64,000 bases of DNA from Plasmopara viticola (taxonomy: Eukaryota; Oomycota; Peronosporomycetes; Peronosporales; Peronosporaceae): contig MBPM02000007.1 of the NCBI GenBank assembly GCA_001695595.3, positions 124,001 to 188,000 of the forward strand. The letters run 5' to 3'. Positions 10,772 to 21,190 of this stretch are shown here, one piece after another (the stretch's first letter is position 1; every line of letters starts with the position of its first letter). The translations under genes and the position numbers were made by a program. The notes beneath the pieces were generated by a model that was not told the origin of the DNA, ran no database searches, and saw nothing but the letters and a program-made list of their open reading frames with translations.

Positions 10772-11085
10772 GAAACGTGCACGACTGATTTGGCCCTACT
10801 TCCTTTCCCCGAAGCTACTGACTCAAGTTAACTAGTGAGGAATTGTGGATTGGCTTGTGCGCACACGAATTAAACCTTCCAAAACGGATTAACTGCTTCG
10901 CCCAGCCAAGTCGGGTCCAACCTCAATACCCCACTGAATGACTCTATCTGCAAAAGCAGGCTCTCAGAATAATGGGCAGATATTGAAAACCGCACACTCG
11001 ACCAATTTTCACAGCGCTTCCACACGGCTTGGGCGGAAAAGGGACAGCAAATACCCAAACGAGGAACTTGACGACGCAAAAGCAC

Positions 11086-11103
11086 GACCAACAAGTGCTA
11101 CCA
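11086..11103 (-). other. Candidate primer binding site
   Basis: On the minus strand, two bases after the 5' LTR, the sequence TGGTAGCACTTGTTGGTC begins with the TGG expected to pair with a tRNA 3' CCA. The first nine bases resemble initiator-Met-type sites. The tRNA was not verified. Confidence 0.4.
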
Positions 11104-11105
11104 CT

Positions 11106-11427
11106 TGTGAGGATCTGGGTGTTGGTAGGCGGTGTTGGACTATAGGTTGTAGGTTCAGCTGTAGATTTGTGGCGAACTCAAAAAGTGAGATTATGATTAA
11201 GACTGATTTCCTACTTATATGTAACCTATCCTATTTCTTCCTACTATTTTCCTCATGTAAGTCATTCCTCCTAGTAGGCCGCCTTTCCTATTAACTAATA
11301 TGAATATATGTATCATCTCTCCATATATGTGGGTCAAGTTAGCTTACGAAAACATATAGAATGTTTGTGACCTACACTCACTGACATTCTAGAATAGTTC
11401 TAGAACATGTGAGTGTGGTTCCTTACA
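11106..11427 (-). repeat. 5' LTR of the Ty3/gypsy element
   Basis: 322 bp, the same boundaries as the LTR at 5023-5344. It lies upstream of gag in transcription order, followed by the primer-binding-site candidate. Confidence 0.93.
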
Positions 11428-13027
11428 AGTAAACTACCAACCCCGCCTTTACCATAACACATGGCTTACTTTTTTTGCCATACCACATGGTGTTTGGCCT
11501 TCCAGAACGGCGAGGCCAGCAGAATTTGCAATTTATATATTCGGTCTCCGCCTCTACACAAGCAAACTTCTTGATTTTCTTACCCGATATAATTTCTGGC
11601 GGGATTACATGGATTGGCGCGAATCGACGTCGAACCAGGCAATCAAGTAGTACCTGGCTACAACTGTAACGAAAGTAAGCTGAAAAAGTACATACAGCTG
11701 TATGCGGTGGGCGCTCTGCACTTAATTTTTAGCTCTATCGTTCAATTTCACAACACTTGTTGTTCCATTACCGTTAATCGTGATTCTGCCATGGGCTGTG
11801 CATAACAACATCTGCTTTTCCCAACGCACCACTTTGATGTGCTGATCGTCACTACGATGATCCAACGATTCAATCAGCTAACATTTACATGAGACCTTAT
11901 TCTACTTTCATCACTTCACAAACCATACCTGTTCGAATACCTTGGATGGCTCTCCACGGTCCTGCGCTCAACCACTTCGTAGCAAATTACTTTACCTACA
12001 TTGTATGTACACTCATTTATTATCTTTTCATCATGTCTTGTGAATCAAAAATTAATTCAAAATTTCTAACAAGCGAATGAAAAATTTATAGAGTATTAAA
12101 AGGAAGACTAATAAGTATTTAGTTCTAAATCATCAAAACACCTATATTTCTGCAGCTCTCTCATGAAAACGTGATTGGAAGATTTTGTAATCGATTCATT
12201 GTCAATTTTTTCTGTAAGAGGTGAACCATATTATAATAAAATATCTTATTATATTAATGTCAGATTTAAAAAGTGTATATATTCATCACCAAAATTGGTA
12301 TACTTCGGAAAAGGTTGAGGTGACGACCTCCTTCCAAGCGCGGGGGCTAAATGCTCGCGCGCTTCGGGCAGGTGCTCTCGAGCATCTGCAGGTCTCTAAC
12401 GAGTCCCACCCTCGACGCGACGGTCTCCAGCACCAGGGCGCCACCTGGGCTCTTACCAAAACAGAGCTAAACCAAATAATGGAAGACCCTCACGACCTCG
12501 GTGCTGGCTGCACTGCCCGCCGAACGAGACCCGACGTATGCGGACACCACTCTATGCCGTGGACTAGCCCGACTGAGCCTAGCACGTGCATAACTTAGCA
12601 ACGCGATAACGTAATACAATACAATACAATACACCAAAATTGGATAAATAATCTTATTTTATTCTGGAAATGTATTCGCAACAACTTAGAAAATATAAAC
12701 ATCATTTCATCTTCACTAGCATCTCTACCAACGTTCCCACCACGACATTGTTAGATTTCATGCACGCCTCCCGTCCAGTCCTGGAGACGTTGTTTATCAG
12801 TAGGGGTCGCCCATTTAAGAGCCTTAAGTCATCGTCTTGACTTGCTCTTCTTCAGTACTAGTGGGGCTTGGCTCATATATAGGTGAAGGTCAAGAAAACT
12901 GTAGCAAGACTAAAATGTTACCGGTCTTCATGAATACGTGGCCAACTGGTGTGCGAATACTATAGTTTTCAGAAGTAGTACTTGATTAGTTTCTATTCTG
13001 GTATGTTCATTAGGATGTATGCTAAAA
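11428..13027. other. Non-coding: gypsy flank, duplicated block and SINE insertion
   Basis: 11428-11605 has no match elsewhere in the window that I noticed. 11606-12060 and about 12700-13027 match copy A. 12700-12960 is the broken counterpart of the small ORF at 3261-3641. 12060-12298 is AT-rich with no recognisable feature. Confidence 0.6.
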
Positions 13028-14265
13028 CTACGAAAAGGTCTTAGTTGTTTTATGTTGTAGTTTGATAGGATCCATGCTTGTAAACCTCACCGAGCCACTT
13101 TCCGACTTTGGGCTATCACGAGTAGCGAGAAAACGTGAGATTCTTTGCGCTAACAATTGCGACGGGTATTCAATGAGATAGTAAGTTGCTGTCGCCAGCA
13201 CCAAAATCAAACCGAACCGAGCAACGAGTCGGTTGAAATACTTCTTCTGACTACTAATCGGAGGGTAGCTGATGACAAAAGAGTGCAGCAAGTAAACCGA
13301 AAAACTGATCTTGCCCCAGTATCGAAGCACACTCCACTCAAACATAGTGGATATGCAAGACGGACAGAGCATTTCAATTACAAAAATTGCTGTCATTTGA
13401 ACGCTGACGAAACCAAAGCCTTTGAGGTTCGTTACAGGGTCTTCAAAGATCCAGTCAAATACTAAACCTCGAAAGGACACGCTCAACAGCATAGCGATAG
13501 CCGATCCTTCAAATACACGAAGAAACAGTATATGCCACCAGCGAAAGGTGAATTTCGTCTTTTTAATCCACAAGTCCGACTTAACGAAAATAACAGCTCC
13601 CAATGAGCCGGCAAAAAACGTATGTAGATGAGGAGCAAGGCCCATGTGATCGTTGCGAAAGGTGGTGAATCCAGCGTATAAAATCCACGCGAGCAAAGGA
13701 AGAGCTCCAAGCCACCAGAAACGACGCATTCTCAGCGTAATTAACACGAATCCTGGAATCACAATGTAGTATCCAATTTCAAGGGGCAACGTCCAAAATA
13801 CGTGGGTACGATAACCAGAGTAAAATAATAGCACTTTTCCCAAGTCATAAGTACTATTCTTGCCCAATCGGTAGTAACGGCGTTGATTGTCATGTGACAA
13901 GAAGGAAAGCGCGATTGCTGTCACTGCAAATAGCGGATAGACGCGAAAAAATCGTTTCTGAAAGTAGTCGAGTAACGCGATCGTCCACGAACGCGCTTTT
14001 GCTTGTCTTGCCAACAAGTCCATGCTCTTTTTCATAAACAACCATGTCAACAAGAGCGATGATAGTACAAAGAATGCGTCCACTGCCACAGAACCTAAGC
14101 GAAGCCCTTCCGTGGGAACCTCATGTGAATGTTGCAGAACAACCAAAATGGCTGCAAGACCGCGAATGCCATCGAGGAACAATATTTTGGTCGGCGCGTC
14201 ATTTGTTGGGGCTGGTTCGGCGTCGGGTACCTTTTGTATCGATGATTTGGTGCTAGCATTGACAC
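11606..14265. repeat. Segmental duplication, copy B (carries the intact acyltransferase)
   Basis: This is homologous in order and orientation to 2788-4935. It is interrupted relative to copy A by a SINE-like insertion (12299-12631) with about 0.25 kb of unmatched AT-rich DNA on its left. Between the stop of the acyltransferase and 12640 no intact gene remains. Confidence 0.75.
12299..12631 (+). mobile_element. SINE-like repeat, copy 1
   Basis: A roughly 330-bp element flanked by a perfect 12-bp target duplication, caccaaaattgg (12287-12298 and 12632-12643). It opens with an imperfect version of GCTTGGAAAAGG and ends in a (ACAAT)n pentamer tail. It breaks the alignment between duplication copies A and B, so it inserted after (or only in) copy B. 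Confidence 0.88.
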
Positions 14266-14386
14266 GGCCTAAGAATGTTTGTTCATCCCCAGTAGTTGAG
14301 GAGATTGTCGTTTCGTCTGAAATCGTAATGACGCTGAGAGATTCGCGAGGCGAGTCGTCTTCACTAGCTCCAGTGCCGTCCATCAT
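13028..14386 (-). CDS. Acyltransferase-3 family integral membrane O-acyltransferase, 452 aa
   Basis: The start is placed at ATG 14386 (residue 49 of a longer open frame). The upstream 48 residues lack any counterpart in the paralogous pseudogene and look like 5' UTR; ATG 14383 is equally possible. The N-terminus is a Ser/Thr-rich cytosolic tail. The membrane domain then opens with ILFLDGIRGLAAILVVLQHSHE, the family signature with the LDGIRG motif and active-site His, followed by VAVDAFFVLSSLLLTWLF and FFRVYPLFAV. About ten hydrophobic segments follow, to TYYLIEYPSQLLAQRIS. This family (OafA/NRF-6 type) transfers acyl groups to sugars or lipids; the substrate here is unknown. Its tandem paralogue at 3740-4935 is dead. 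Confidence 0.85.
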   Translation of the reverse strand: MMDGTGASEDDSPRESLSVITISDETTISSTTGDEQTFLGRVNASTKSSIQKVPDAEPAPTNDAPTKILFLDGIRGLAAILVVLQHSHEVPTEGLRLGSVAVDAFFVLSSLLLTWLFMKKSMDLLARQAKARSWTIALLDYFQKRFFRVYPLFAVTAIALSFLSHDNQRRYYRLGKNSTYDLGKVLLFYSGYRTHVFWTLPLEIGYYIVIPGFVLITLRMRRFWWLGALPLLAWILYAGFTTFRNDHMGLAPHLHTFFAGSLGAVIFVKSDLWIKKTKFTFRWWHILFLRVFEGSAIAMLLSVSFRGLVFDWIFEDPVTNLKGFGFVSVQMTAIFVIEMLCPSCISTMFEWSVLRYWGKISFSVYLLHSFVISYPPISSQKKYFNRLVARFGLILVLATATYYLIEYPSQLLAQRISRFLATRDSPKSESGSVRFTSMDPIKLQHKTTKTFS

Positions 14387-15710
14387 GATGCTTGACTTGG
14401 CAAAGTAAAGAGTCCTCGATTGGTACGGGTTTAAAAAGAGGGTACGGGCATCTCTCTCCCGAGAGCGTACCGTAATTGCAATTCCGTGCGTATGCAGAAC
14501 ACTGTTACTGAATTCAAAGTATAATCGCACTCATGATTTGCAAGTCTTGGGGATGTTTGACAACCTATATCGTGCGCCTATTTTTGACGCTGGCGTGCTC
14601 ACTTTCCGACAAATTGAATTAATTGAAGACTATAGTATTCTTTGAGACATGATAGCTGCTAATCTTCGGTACTACAGAATATGAACGAAATAGGGTAAAT
14701 GGTATTGTCGCAAGCTCAAATTGTATCACTACTGACTGCATTTTGTTGCAGTCTTTGTGTGCATACACAGATAGTTTTTCGAGCAGTATAAAACCCGCAC
14801 GACTACTGATGTAATGACTGCACGAGCAGCTGCAGTCACAGGCCAACAGCCAACCCAAAACTAAAAATCAATATCACGACGTGCACTTCCTATCGCTTCC
14901 AATTCCATTCACTTGCTGTATCATACAAGTAGCTATGCATATGGCATCTTTGGAGAAATACTACCTAGGCAAATTTTATGTACGTATGTGAATAAGATTC
15001 TAGTTCGCGAAAATATGAATTGACTTGAGAGTTTTAGGAAAAGGTGGAAACGACGGTATTTTGTACTGATTTAGAGAACGAATGTAGCGACAGGAGAGTA
15101 GTGGGCATCGCTGCAATAGTACAAAGGCAGCAATTTGACAAAAGATGCAGTTGCAGGATGGCATGCTGTCTGAAATTTTTTTTTCAAAGCCCGATGAAAC
15201 CAAACGACCGTTCTATACAAGACAGCTGATTAAATTTTTGTTTGTCTGCAATGGATCAAACAACGACGATGCAAGCGCCTGGGTCCGTTTACTGCAGAGT
15301 TTGTCAGGCAGAGGAAGCAGTACTTCTCGCATTCTGCTACCCCAATCAGCTCGCTACCCACTTCCAAGCACTAACAATCGGTGATGGGTCAAACGGTGCT
15401 ACTATTCGCACTAGCACGATCGATGCACGGAGCGTTCGCATTATCGCAGAGCTGCGTCGAGTGCTTTACACAAATAAGTCGCCAAGGGCGATAAAATTCG
15501 AAAGCTTTATCAGCTCGGTGCTCTTCGCGGTTTTAACGCAATACTGGATGTTTAAGTCTTAATAGTATAATCTTACAAAATTTCCTGCTTGCTGCAGCCA
15601 ATCAACGTTCAAAATTTTGATTGAAGGCCTGTATTTTGTAATGGAGGGTGGTTGTATGGGAATTAACGAAAATTGGGCTCTTTGGTAGTATGGATCGTAC
15701 AAAACTAAAA
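14387..15710. other. Intergenic, no supported gene
   Basis: One plus-strand ORF (15242-15562, 106 aa, containing YCRVCQAEEAVLL) has a CxxC pair but no recognisable domain, and I do not call it a gene. The rest is AT-rich and featureless. Confidence 0.5.
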
Positions 15711-16035
15711 GCTTGGAAAAGGTTGGGGTGACGCCCTCCTTCCAAGCGCGGGGGCTAAATGCTCGCGCGCTTCGGGCAGGTGCTCTCGGGCATCTGCAGG
15801 TCTCGAGTCTCACCCTCGACGCGACGGTCTCCAGCACCGGGCGCCACCTGGGCTCTTACCAAGTCAGAGATAAACAAAATAATGGAAGACCCTCACGACC
15901 TCGGTGCTGGCTGCACTGCCCGCCGAACGAGACTCGACGTATGCGGACACCACTCTATGCCGTGGACTAACCAGACTGAGCCTAGCACGTGCATAACTTG
16001 GCAACGCGATAACGTAATACAATACAATACAATAC
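15711..16035 (+). mobile_element. SINE-like repeat, copy 2
   Basis: Starts GCTTGGAAAAGGTTGGGGTG and ends in (ACAAT)n. No clear target duplication is visible. Its 3' end lies about 150 bp upstream of the start codon of the TPR-TMEM33 gene, in the same orientation. Confidence 0.85.
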
Positions 16036-16159
16036 CAATTTTTATAAAGTATGACTGTCATACAAAACCTAACGCCTCGAAAGAGTCACATTTAAATATT
16101 GCGCAATGGAAAACACATTTATCTTTGACTCGCTTCTCTTCCTTTCATATTTCTTCGGA

Positions 16160-16180
16160 TTCCGTATCATTCTTTTTATT
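16160..16180 (+). promoter_or_regulatory. Candidate oomycete initiator (Inr)
   Basis: TATCATTCTTTTTATT at 16165-16180 fits the oomycete Inr pattern (TCATTYB...WTTTY). The central A at 16169 lies 19 nt before the ATG, matching the short 5' UTRs usual in these organisms. Confidence 0.4.
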
Positions 16181-16187
16181 AAAATCA

Positions 16188-17438
16188 ATGGCCGCCGAGC
16201 AAGCGAAAACTCGCGGCAACCGTGCGTTTGCCGCGGGCCTGTTCTCCGACGCTGTGGCCTGCTTCTCCGAGGCACTGGCGGTTGGCCCGACTGATCCAAA
16301 CGTGCACGTCTTCTACAGCAATCGTTCAGCAGCGCTATTAAAGCTGCACAAAGCCGACGAAGCTTTGAAGGACGCAGAACAATGCATCGCGCTCAAGCCG
16401 ACATGGCCCAAGGGATACTCACGTCGTGGATCGGCGCTCTTTGCTCTCGGACGATACGTCGACGCCTACAGGGCTTACAAAGACGGTTTAAGTCACGACG
16501 CATCGAACTCAGGGCTGCTGGAAGGCCTCCGAGCCGTTGAGGCCAAACTAGTCACGCACGGTGCAGGCACGTCGTCGAGCGCGTCTCCTTCGACGTCAAT
16601 GCCAATGTCAGCCACGACTTTCAAGGCTTTTTTCTTTGGCAGCAAAACCAACTTGTTTCAGCTGTACCAATTTGGGCTCCGCAGCTTGTTGCTGCTCTGC
16701 TTTGTGAACTTTTGGGCTCCCATGGTACTATCGAGCTACGGGGCTTATGCAAACTTTTTCAAAGTGGCTCTAGTCAACCATGCCAGCTACTTGGCCTTTA
16801 CTCACGGCACTCCGAAGTGGAGCACCGTCTATGCGCAGCGTTTGCTCCTCGACCCTGCTGCGCAGATTTTCTTCTTTTGCCTCGTTTTTTGGGTCTCGGA
16901 TCCGCACGGTTTGGCCCTAATGCCGGTCTTTTTGTTGGAGATGGTTCACTACTTTGCGTATATGCAGTCTCTGCTACAACTGCTCAGACTGAATGAGACA
17001 GCGATCGTGACACTGGTGACCAGCAAAGCGCTAGTACCCCTAACAACAGCCATTCTCCGTGATTCAAGCTTTCCAGCGCTAAGTACGCGTGAGAAGTGGG
17101 CAACATTGTACGCCCGAATGCCGCAGGTCGCGGCTAATATCGATGTGGCTATTGGCGTCGCGCTCATTTTCGAAATGCTGTTGCCATCGCGCAACGTGTT
17201 GCTACTGGTTTTGTACTGGCAAGTGCTGCGCGTGCGCTATATGATCTCGCCGCATCTACAGGAGGCCTTTCGCTTGCTACACGCTACGATTTTGACTTTT
17301 GTCAGTCACCCACGCTGCCCATCGGTGGTCGGGGTCATTTACGGTAAGCTTCATGCTTTTGCTGTCAAAATGGGTGACGTTACAGCGCAACAGTCGTCTA
17401 GCGGGGGAGGGCTGGCCTCGCGCTGCAACGTCATGTAG
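16188..17438 (+). CDS. TPR-TMEM33 fusion membrane protein, 416 aa
   Basis: The start is ATG 16188. The frame stays open upstream into the SINE-like repeat, but that part is repeat sequence. Residues 4-120 are three tetratricopeptide repeats of the Hsp70/90 co-chaperone type (RGNRAFAAGLFSDAVACFSEAL; FYSNRSAALLKL; GYSRRGSALFALGRYVDAYRAY). Residues about 146-400 form a polytopic domain with hydrophobic segments (LLLLCFVNFWAPMVL, IFFFCLVFWVS, DVAIGVALIFEMLL, VLLLVLYWQVLRVRYMISP). The VLRVRYMxSP...F signature and overall layout match the TMEM33/Pom33/Kr-h2 family of ER and nuclear-envelope proteins, which shape membranes and help nuclear pore assembly. TMEM33 proteins normally lack TPRs. A role tethering chaperones or ER-targeted clients is inference. 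Confidence 0.8.
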   Translation: MAAEQAKTRGNRAFAAGLFSDAVACFSEALAVGPTDPNVHVFYSNRSAALLKLHKADEALKDAEQCIALKPTWPKGYSRRGSALFALGRYVDAYRAYKDGLSHDASNSGLLEGLRAVEAKLVTHGAGTSSSASPSTSMPMSATTFKAFFFGSKTNLFQLYQFGLRSLLLLCFVNFWAPMVLSSYGAYANFFKVALVNHASYLAFTHGTPKWSTVYAQRLLLDPAAQIFFFCLVFWVSDPHGLALMPVFLLEMVHYFAYMQSLLQLLRLNETAIVTLVTSKALVPLTTAILRDSSFPALSTREKWATLYARMPQVAANIDVAIGVALIFEMLLPSRNVLLLVLYWQVLRVRYMISPHLQEAFRLLHATILTFVSHPRCPSVVGVIYGKLHAFAVKMGDVTAQQSSSGGGLASRCNVM

Positions 17439-19470
17439 ATAAGGCAGCTTGTGTACTACACGCAGAGAAGTCGGATATTGGGTTTGCCACCATACGATTA
17501 TTACAGTAAAAACGATGAAATTTGCGAAATAGCGCTGACCATACTTTGTAGTTAAAATACTGACGGCTAAAAGGGGGTATATAGCATGAATGTGCCCTTA
17601 ATATAGAGCTCGTCCTCCACAATTGCTTTCGATGCAGCAAAAGACCAAATATACAATTATATGGAAGTCGCTAGTTTGGTAAAGACCAAAGCTGCATTTT
17701 TTGGTGGCCACAGCCGTCCTGAAAAGGCCGAACACCACGCGGTGTGGCAAAAACCGTAAGCAACGCGTTATGATAGAGGCAATTAAAACTAATGTATGAT
17801 AAATAATCTAACAGGACATAAGTCCAACTCCCCTGAGACACCTTCACCTATGTACCTATGTTTAATTTTACATAATGATGCTGCTCAATGGTAAAGCATG
17901 AGGATCGCAATGGCAGAAAGGCAACCTCACAAAAAATGCTTCGATCAAAGGGCCGAAAAAGTTAAATTTTGGCTTCCAGTTTTGCACTATCAGTTGCTCT
18001 GAGACATTCATTGTAAAAGTCTAAGCTCTTTTTGTGTAGTTTGCCGGGAGCAACTCGATCCTCTCCAAAGTCTGACGAATGAAAAGCTTTCGGTTGAACG
18101 ACAGTCAACCAAGAGAAGCCGTCTTAGTTCCAGCCATCAAAAGTCTTAATTGCCGCGTCATTGACCACCATAATGATGATATCGACATGGAACTTCAAAG
18201 TGGCAATGTCGGAACATGATCGCTTGATAAACAAACACAAAAAGCATTCGAATCGCACTTTAAATAGTACTGCTAAATAGAAATGCGTCAGCTGTCTTCA
18301 ACCCATAAAAAACTTGGACACTTCCACACACGGAAGTCTCAATGCTCTTGCCCATCCAACGCGAAACCTATCTAAGGTTCTCACGCAGATCCCTGCGCCA
18401 ATAAACTAACAAAAGCGGAAGTCCCATTTTTTTCTTGTGTGACTATGCTGCAGTCCCTGTAGCATCAAGCTTTAGCGAGTACGTGTCGAACAATCAGTCA
18501 TATACCGTTGTGTAAACCCGTGTGTAACCAAGTGTACTTCGTAGCGGGTGGACTTTCCATTTCGATCTCTTGTTTTGGTGGCAAAATACTCACTTTCAGC
18601 CGTCTGACGTTCAATTTGTCGATCATTTCTGCACACTTCTGGATACTTGACGTCCAAGCAGTAATTGCAACTTAGACTTTGACGGCAGCCTTTCACTTCA
18701 GCAAACCAAGTGGGTTTTCTATAACATTCTCAAATTGTTGTTCGGACTTTTCACGTAGTGCATAGTAAACACCCACGCTCCAATGCGTGAAATCATCGTC
18801 CAGGCGATTGCCTCAAGAGCCTTGTTCGCCCTTCACACTAGATTTGGCAGCTATAGCTCCAAACCCGCGAGCTGACAATTCGTATCTATTCAATATCAAA
18901 GACTTTAAGATCACCTGTCAAGACTAAACGATGACTATCAAACGGCGTTTCGCCAGTTTCATAGGATGCTTCGGTACTGATGTATCTAATGTATGGAAAA
19001 CCCTTAACGAGAATTTTTTAGATTTTGGTGTCGGCTGAAGCATGCAGTGTCCAGTTTTTTCACATTCAATCGAACCTTATATCAATAGACACGTTGAGCT
19101 TTAAACGCGTAAGTAGGGCTCTGCAGCTGTCACGGTCAGGATTTAAGGTACTTTTAAAGCGACAACGTCGATGAGGTCAATAGCATTGCAAACACGCCAC
19201 AAACGTAGTCGTGGAATCGATTTACTCAATGTTGATGAGATAAGACAGACATGAACAGGATAAATCCAAGACGTGACTACCGAGACGTAGCTGGTATTTT
19301 CAAGATGTAAACCTGTTTTTTATTAAGTTTTGGATTGCAAGGGCTATAAATTTACAAAAGCAACGTAGACATGTCACCAGACTCAAAGTAATTACCAGCA
19401 AGTCCACATCATGACTAGAGTACATTTGTAATTTAAGGAAATCTCATGGCGGCCATGGTTTGCAATGGCC
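17439..19470. other. Intergenic, 2.0 kb, decayed retroelement scrap only
   Basis: Apart from a possible Ty1/copia RT scrap at 18480-18620 (minus strand), I see no gene, RNA or repeat. Base composition is AT-rich, unlike the coding islands on both sides. Confidence 0.5.
18480..18620 (-). pseudogene. Possible Ty1/copia reverse-transcriptase remnant
   Basis: The minus strand reads ATKTRDRNGKSTRYEVHLVTHGFTQRY. This parallels the start of copia RT (K.K.D.dG.v.RYKARLVA+GF.Q.yG.D). No further RT motif can be followed in any frame, so this is at best a short relic. Confidence 0.35.
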
Positions 19471-21176
19471 TTACCCAGCAGGTGAGCCATTGATTGGAAC
19501 TTTACTCACGGGCGAAGCGCCGGCTTCTGCTTTTGCGTGAGTACTCTTTCGCAGCAAAGAGAAGAACGCTCGTGCAGCTGTGAATGGCACTTGAGCCACT
19601 GGCGACGCTGCAGGCGACGGAAAGCAATTGTTCGCCTTGGCATTCTTGGCTTTTTTTAAGTGCACAAAGTCGTGAAAACCCGTGAATGGGGCGCTTTTCA
19701 ACGTCGAAGGGGACAGTGGACGCGGCGCTTCCGTCTCGCCTCGCACGGACGTGGCCACGTCACTGATGCGGTCCATCAGCCACGAGTGCCAGACGAGGAA
19801 CGGGACGTCGCGTGCCATGACTTCACGGTACCACATCTCGATCGTGACGCGGCTCGAAGTGCTGAAACAGCGTTCGTGCAGGCTCTTTTCATTGATGAGG
19901 CTCAACGCCGTCAAGTGAAAGTAGTGGTACAGTTTCTTTTGCGTCTCGACCTCGGACTCGAACCGTTGGATTTCAATCCCGTCCGATCCGTCCATCGTCG
20001 CTGGCAACGTCGAGCAAGGCGACAAAGGCGCGACTCGCAACGACTCGCGTTGAGGACTGCGCGTCGTCGATGCCAGCGTCTTTTTGTCAACCCTTTCGTC
20101 GTCGGACTCGCTCTCTTCCTTGTCGTGGTCCACACTTGCGTGGGCAAAGTACGCAACATGCTCGAGCACTTCGAGTTCGCGCTGCAGTCGCTGGCACCGC
20201 GCTTCCGACGTCAGCAACGCCTCGCTCAGTTCATGGTTGTGCCTCAACGTCTCGTCCCGTGCTGCTGCTGCACTTGTCCATTGCTTCTTCAAGCCGGTCC
20301 GTTCGTCTTCCAATGTCTGCACCCTTTGACGCAACTGGTCGCGTTCATGCTTGACCCGCGTCACCTTGCGTTGCCCTTCCGCAAGTCTTGCCTCCATCGT
20401 CGTGCGATACGCAACGTCACTTTGCGTGGCCAAAGCCTCGCTCTCGAGAAGTTCCTGGTGCTTGGCCCTGGCCACGTCTTTCCACTGCCGCAAGACGGCC
20501 AACTCGGCCTCGTTCGCGCGCTTCACCGCCTCCAGGTCGTGGACTTTGGTCTGCAGGTGCGCAATCGTCTCCACCTGATGCGTCGCAACCGCCGCTCGCC
20601 GGCATTGGCACCGAGCGGCCAATTGCTCAAAGTTTTCCGCCACGTCGGTCAATTCTGCTTCCACGCGTGCACATTTCCGCTTCCACTGTGCAACCTCGTG
20701 ATGCAAGTACTCGGTCCGCCGTTGCCACGTATCGCGCTGTCCCGTCACTTCGTCCACTTGGGTCTCGCATCGAATTTGCAAGGTCGCGACCTCCAGTTGC
20801 AACGCTTCGTTCGTTGCCAATAGACCGAGTCCATACTCTGCCGCTTGACGAACTTCCTGCGGTGAGAGAGAGCATGGCAGGGCGAATAGATTGTCAGTAG
20901 CGCAATTCAATACTTATTGGTCGTGTCGTAACCAACGTACGCGCTCACGACATTCAAGGAGCAACTTAAGTTTCTCCACTTCCTGAATTGCATCCGTAGA
21001 GTGGAGACTGGCGTCACTACACTTGTATACATTACACATTCCAGTTAGTGACTTGGTGATGACCAGAGGAAATGCACAGCGCACGCGGCGTAAAGTTGCT
21101 CGTTGGTGTCGTTGGCATTGGATGGATCAGGCTTCTCTTGGTTGGGATGGCCGTCGGATTCGTCGACAAGGCACAT
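19471..21176 (-). CDS. Coiled-coil protein with CC1-box motif (BICD/Spindly-like dynein adaptor candidate), three exons
   Basis: Exons 21085-21176, 20941-21016 and 19471-20856 join to 1554 nt (517 aa). Introns are 21017-21084 (68 nt, CTAAC branch site) and 20857-20940 (84 nt, GTACGT donor, ctctctcaccgcag acceptor). The single-exon reading from 20910 would start inside intron 2 and lose the helix. The mature sequence runs IQEVEKLKLLLECREREVRQAAEYGLGLLATNEAL. AAEYG (residues 61-65) inside a heptad helix matches the AAxxG CC1 box by which BICD2, Spindly and HAP1 bind the dynein light intermediate chain. A long coiled coil continues to about residue 290. An acidic/Ser-rich spacer and a conserved-looking C-terminal helical block (KKLYHYFHLTALSLINEK...FLVWHSWLMDRISDV) follow. 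Function is inferred from the motif and coiled-coil position only. Confidence 0.75.
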
Positions 21177-21180
21177 TGTA

Positions 21181-21190
21181 CTAAACTGAG
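21181..21190 (-). promoter_or_regulatory. Candidate initiator of the CC1-box gene
   Basis: CTCAGTTTAG on the minus strand fits YTCANTYY. The putative +1 A (21187) is 11 nt before ATG 21176. Confidence 0.3.

Larger units (their letters stand above)
5023..11427 (-). mobile_element. Ty3/gypsy LTR retrotransposon with C-terminal chromodomain, inactivated
   Basis: Two 322-bp direct LTRs (5023-5344 and 11106-11427), starting TGTGAGGATC and ending TTCCTTACA, bound a 5.8-kb interior. On the minus strand the interior reads gag, protease, RT, RNase H, integrase, chromodomain, which is Ty3/gypsy order. Flanks are AGTAT (left) and AGTAA (right), consistent with a 5-bp target duplication carrying one change. 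Immediately inside the 5' LTR, a primer-binding-site candidate begins TGGTAGCAC (minus strand, 11103 downward). I count about 26 differences between the LTRs, i.e. roughly 92% identity. Multiple frameshifts, stops, lost catalytic residues and an internal tandem duplication show it is dead. Confidence 0.93.

Noticed and set aside
15242..15562. 106-aa ORF with a CxxC pair
   Set aside because: No domain, no clear promoter and no coding-like composition; described only as part of the intergenic region.
15713..15970. Recurrent 60-85-codon ORF inside the SINE-like repeats (GLNARALRAGALGHLQV...)
   Set aside because: It recurs because the DNA is repeated. The frame is not preserved in copy 5 and no known domain appears.
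15759..16187. Upstream in-frame extension of the TPR-TMEM33 protein
   Set aside because: The extension is SINE-like sequence plus AT-rich leader. The TPR domain starts just after ATG 16188, which has an Inr 19 nt upstream.
19660..20823. 387-codon open frame antisense to the coiled-coil gene
   Set aside because: Same explanation; the translated composition is Arg/Leu-rich without a domain, while the sense frame gives heptads and a CC1 box.
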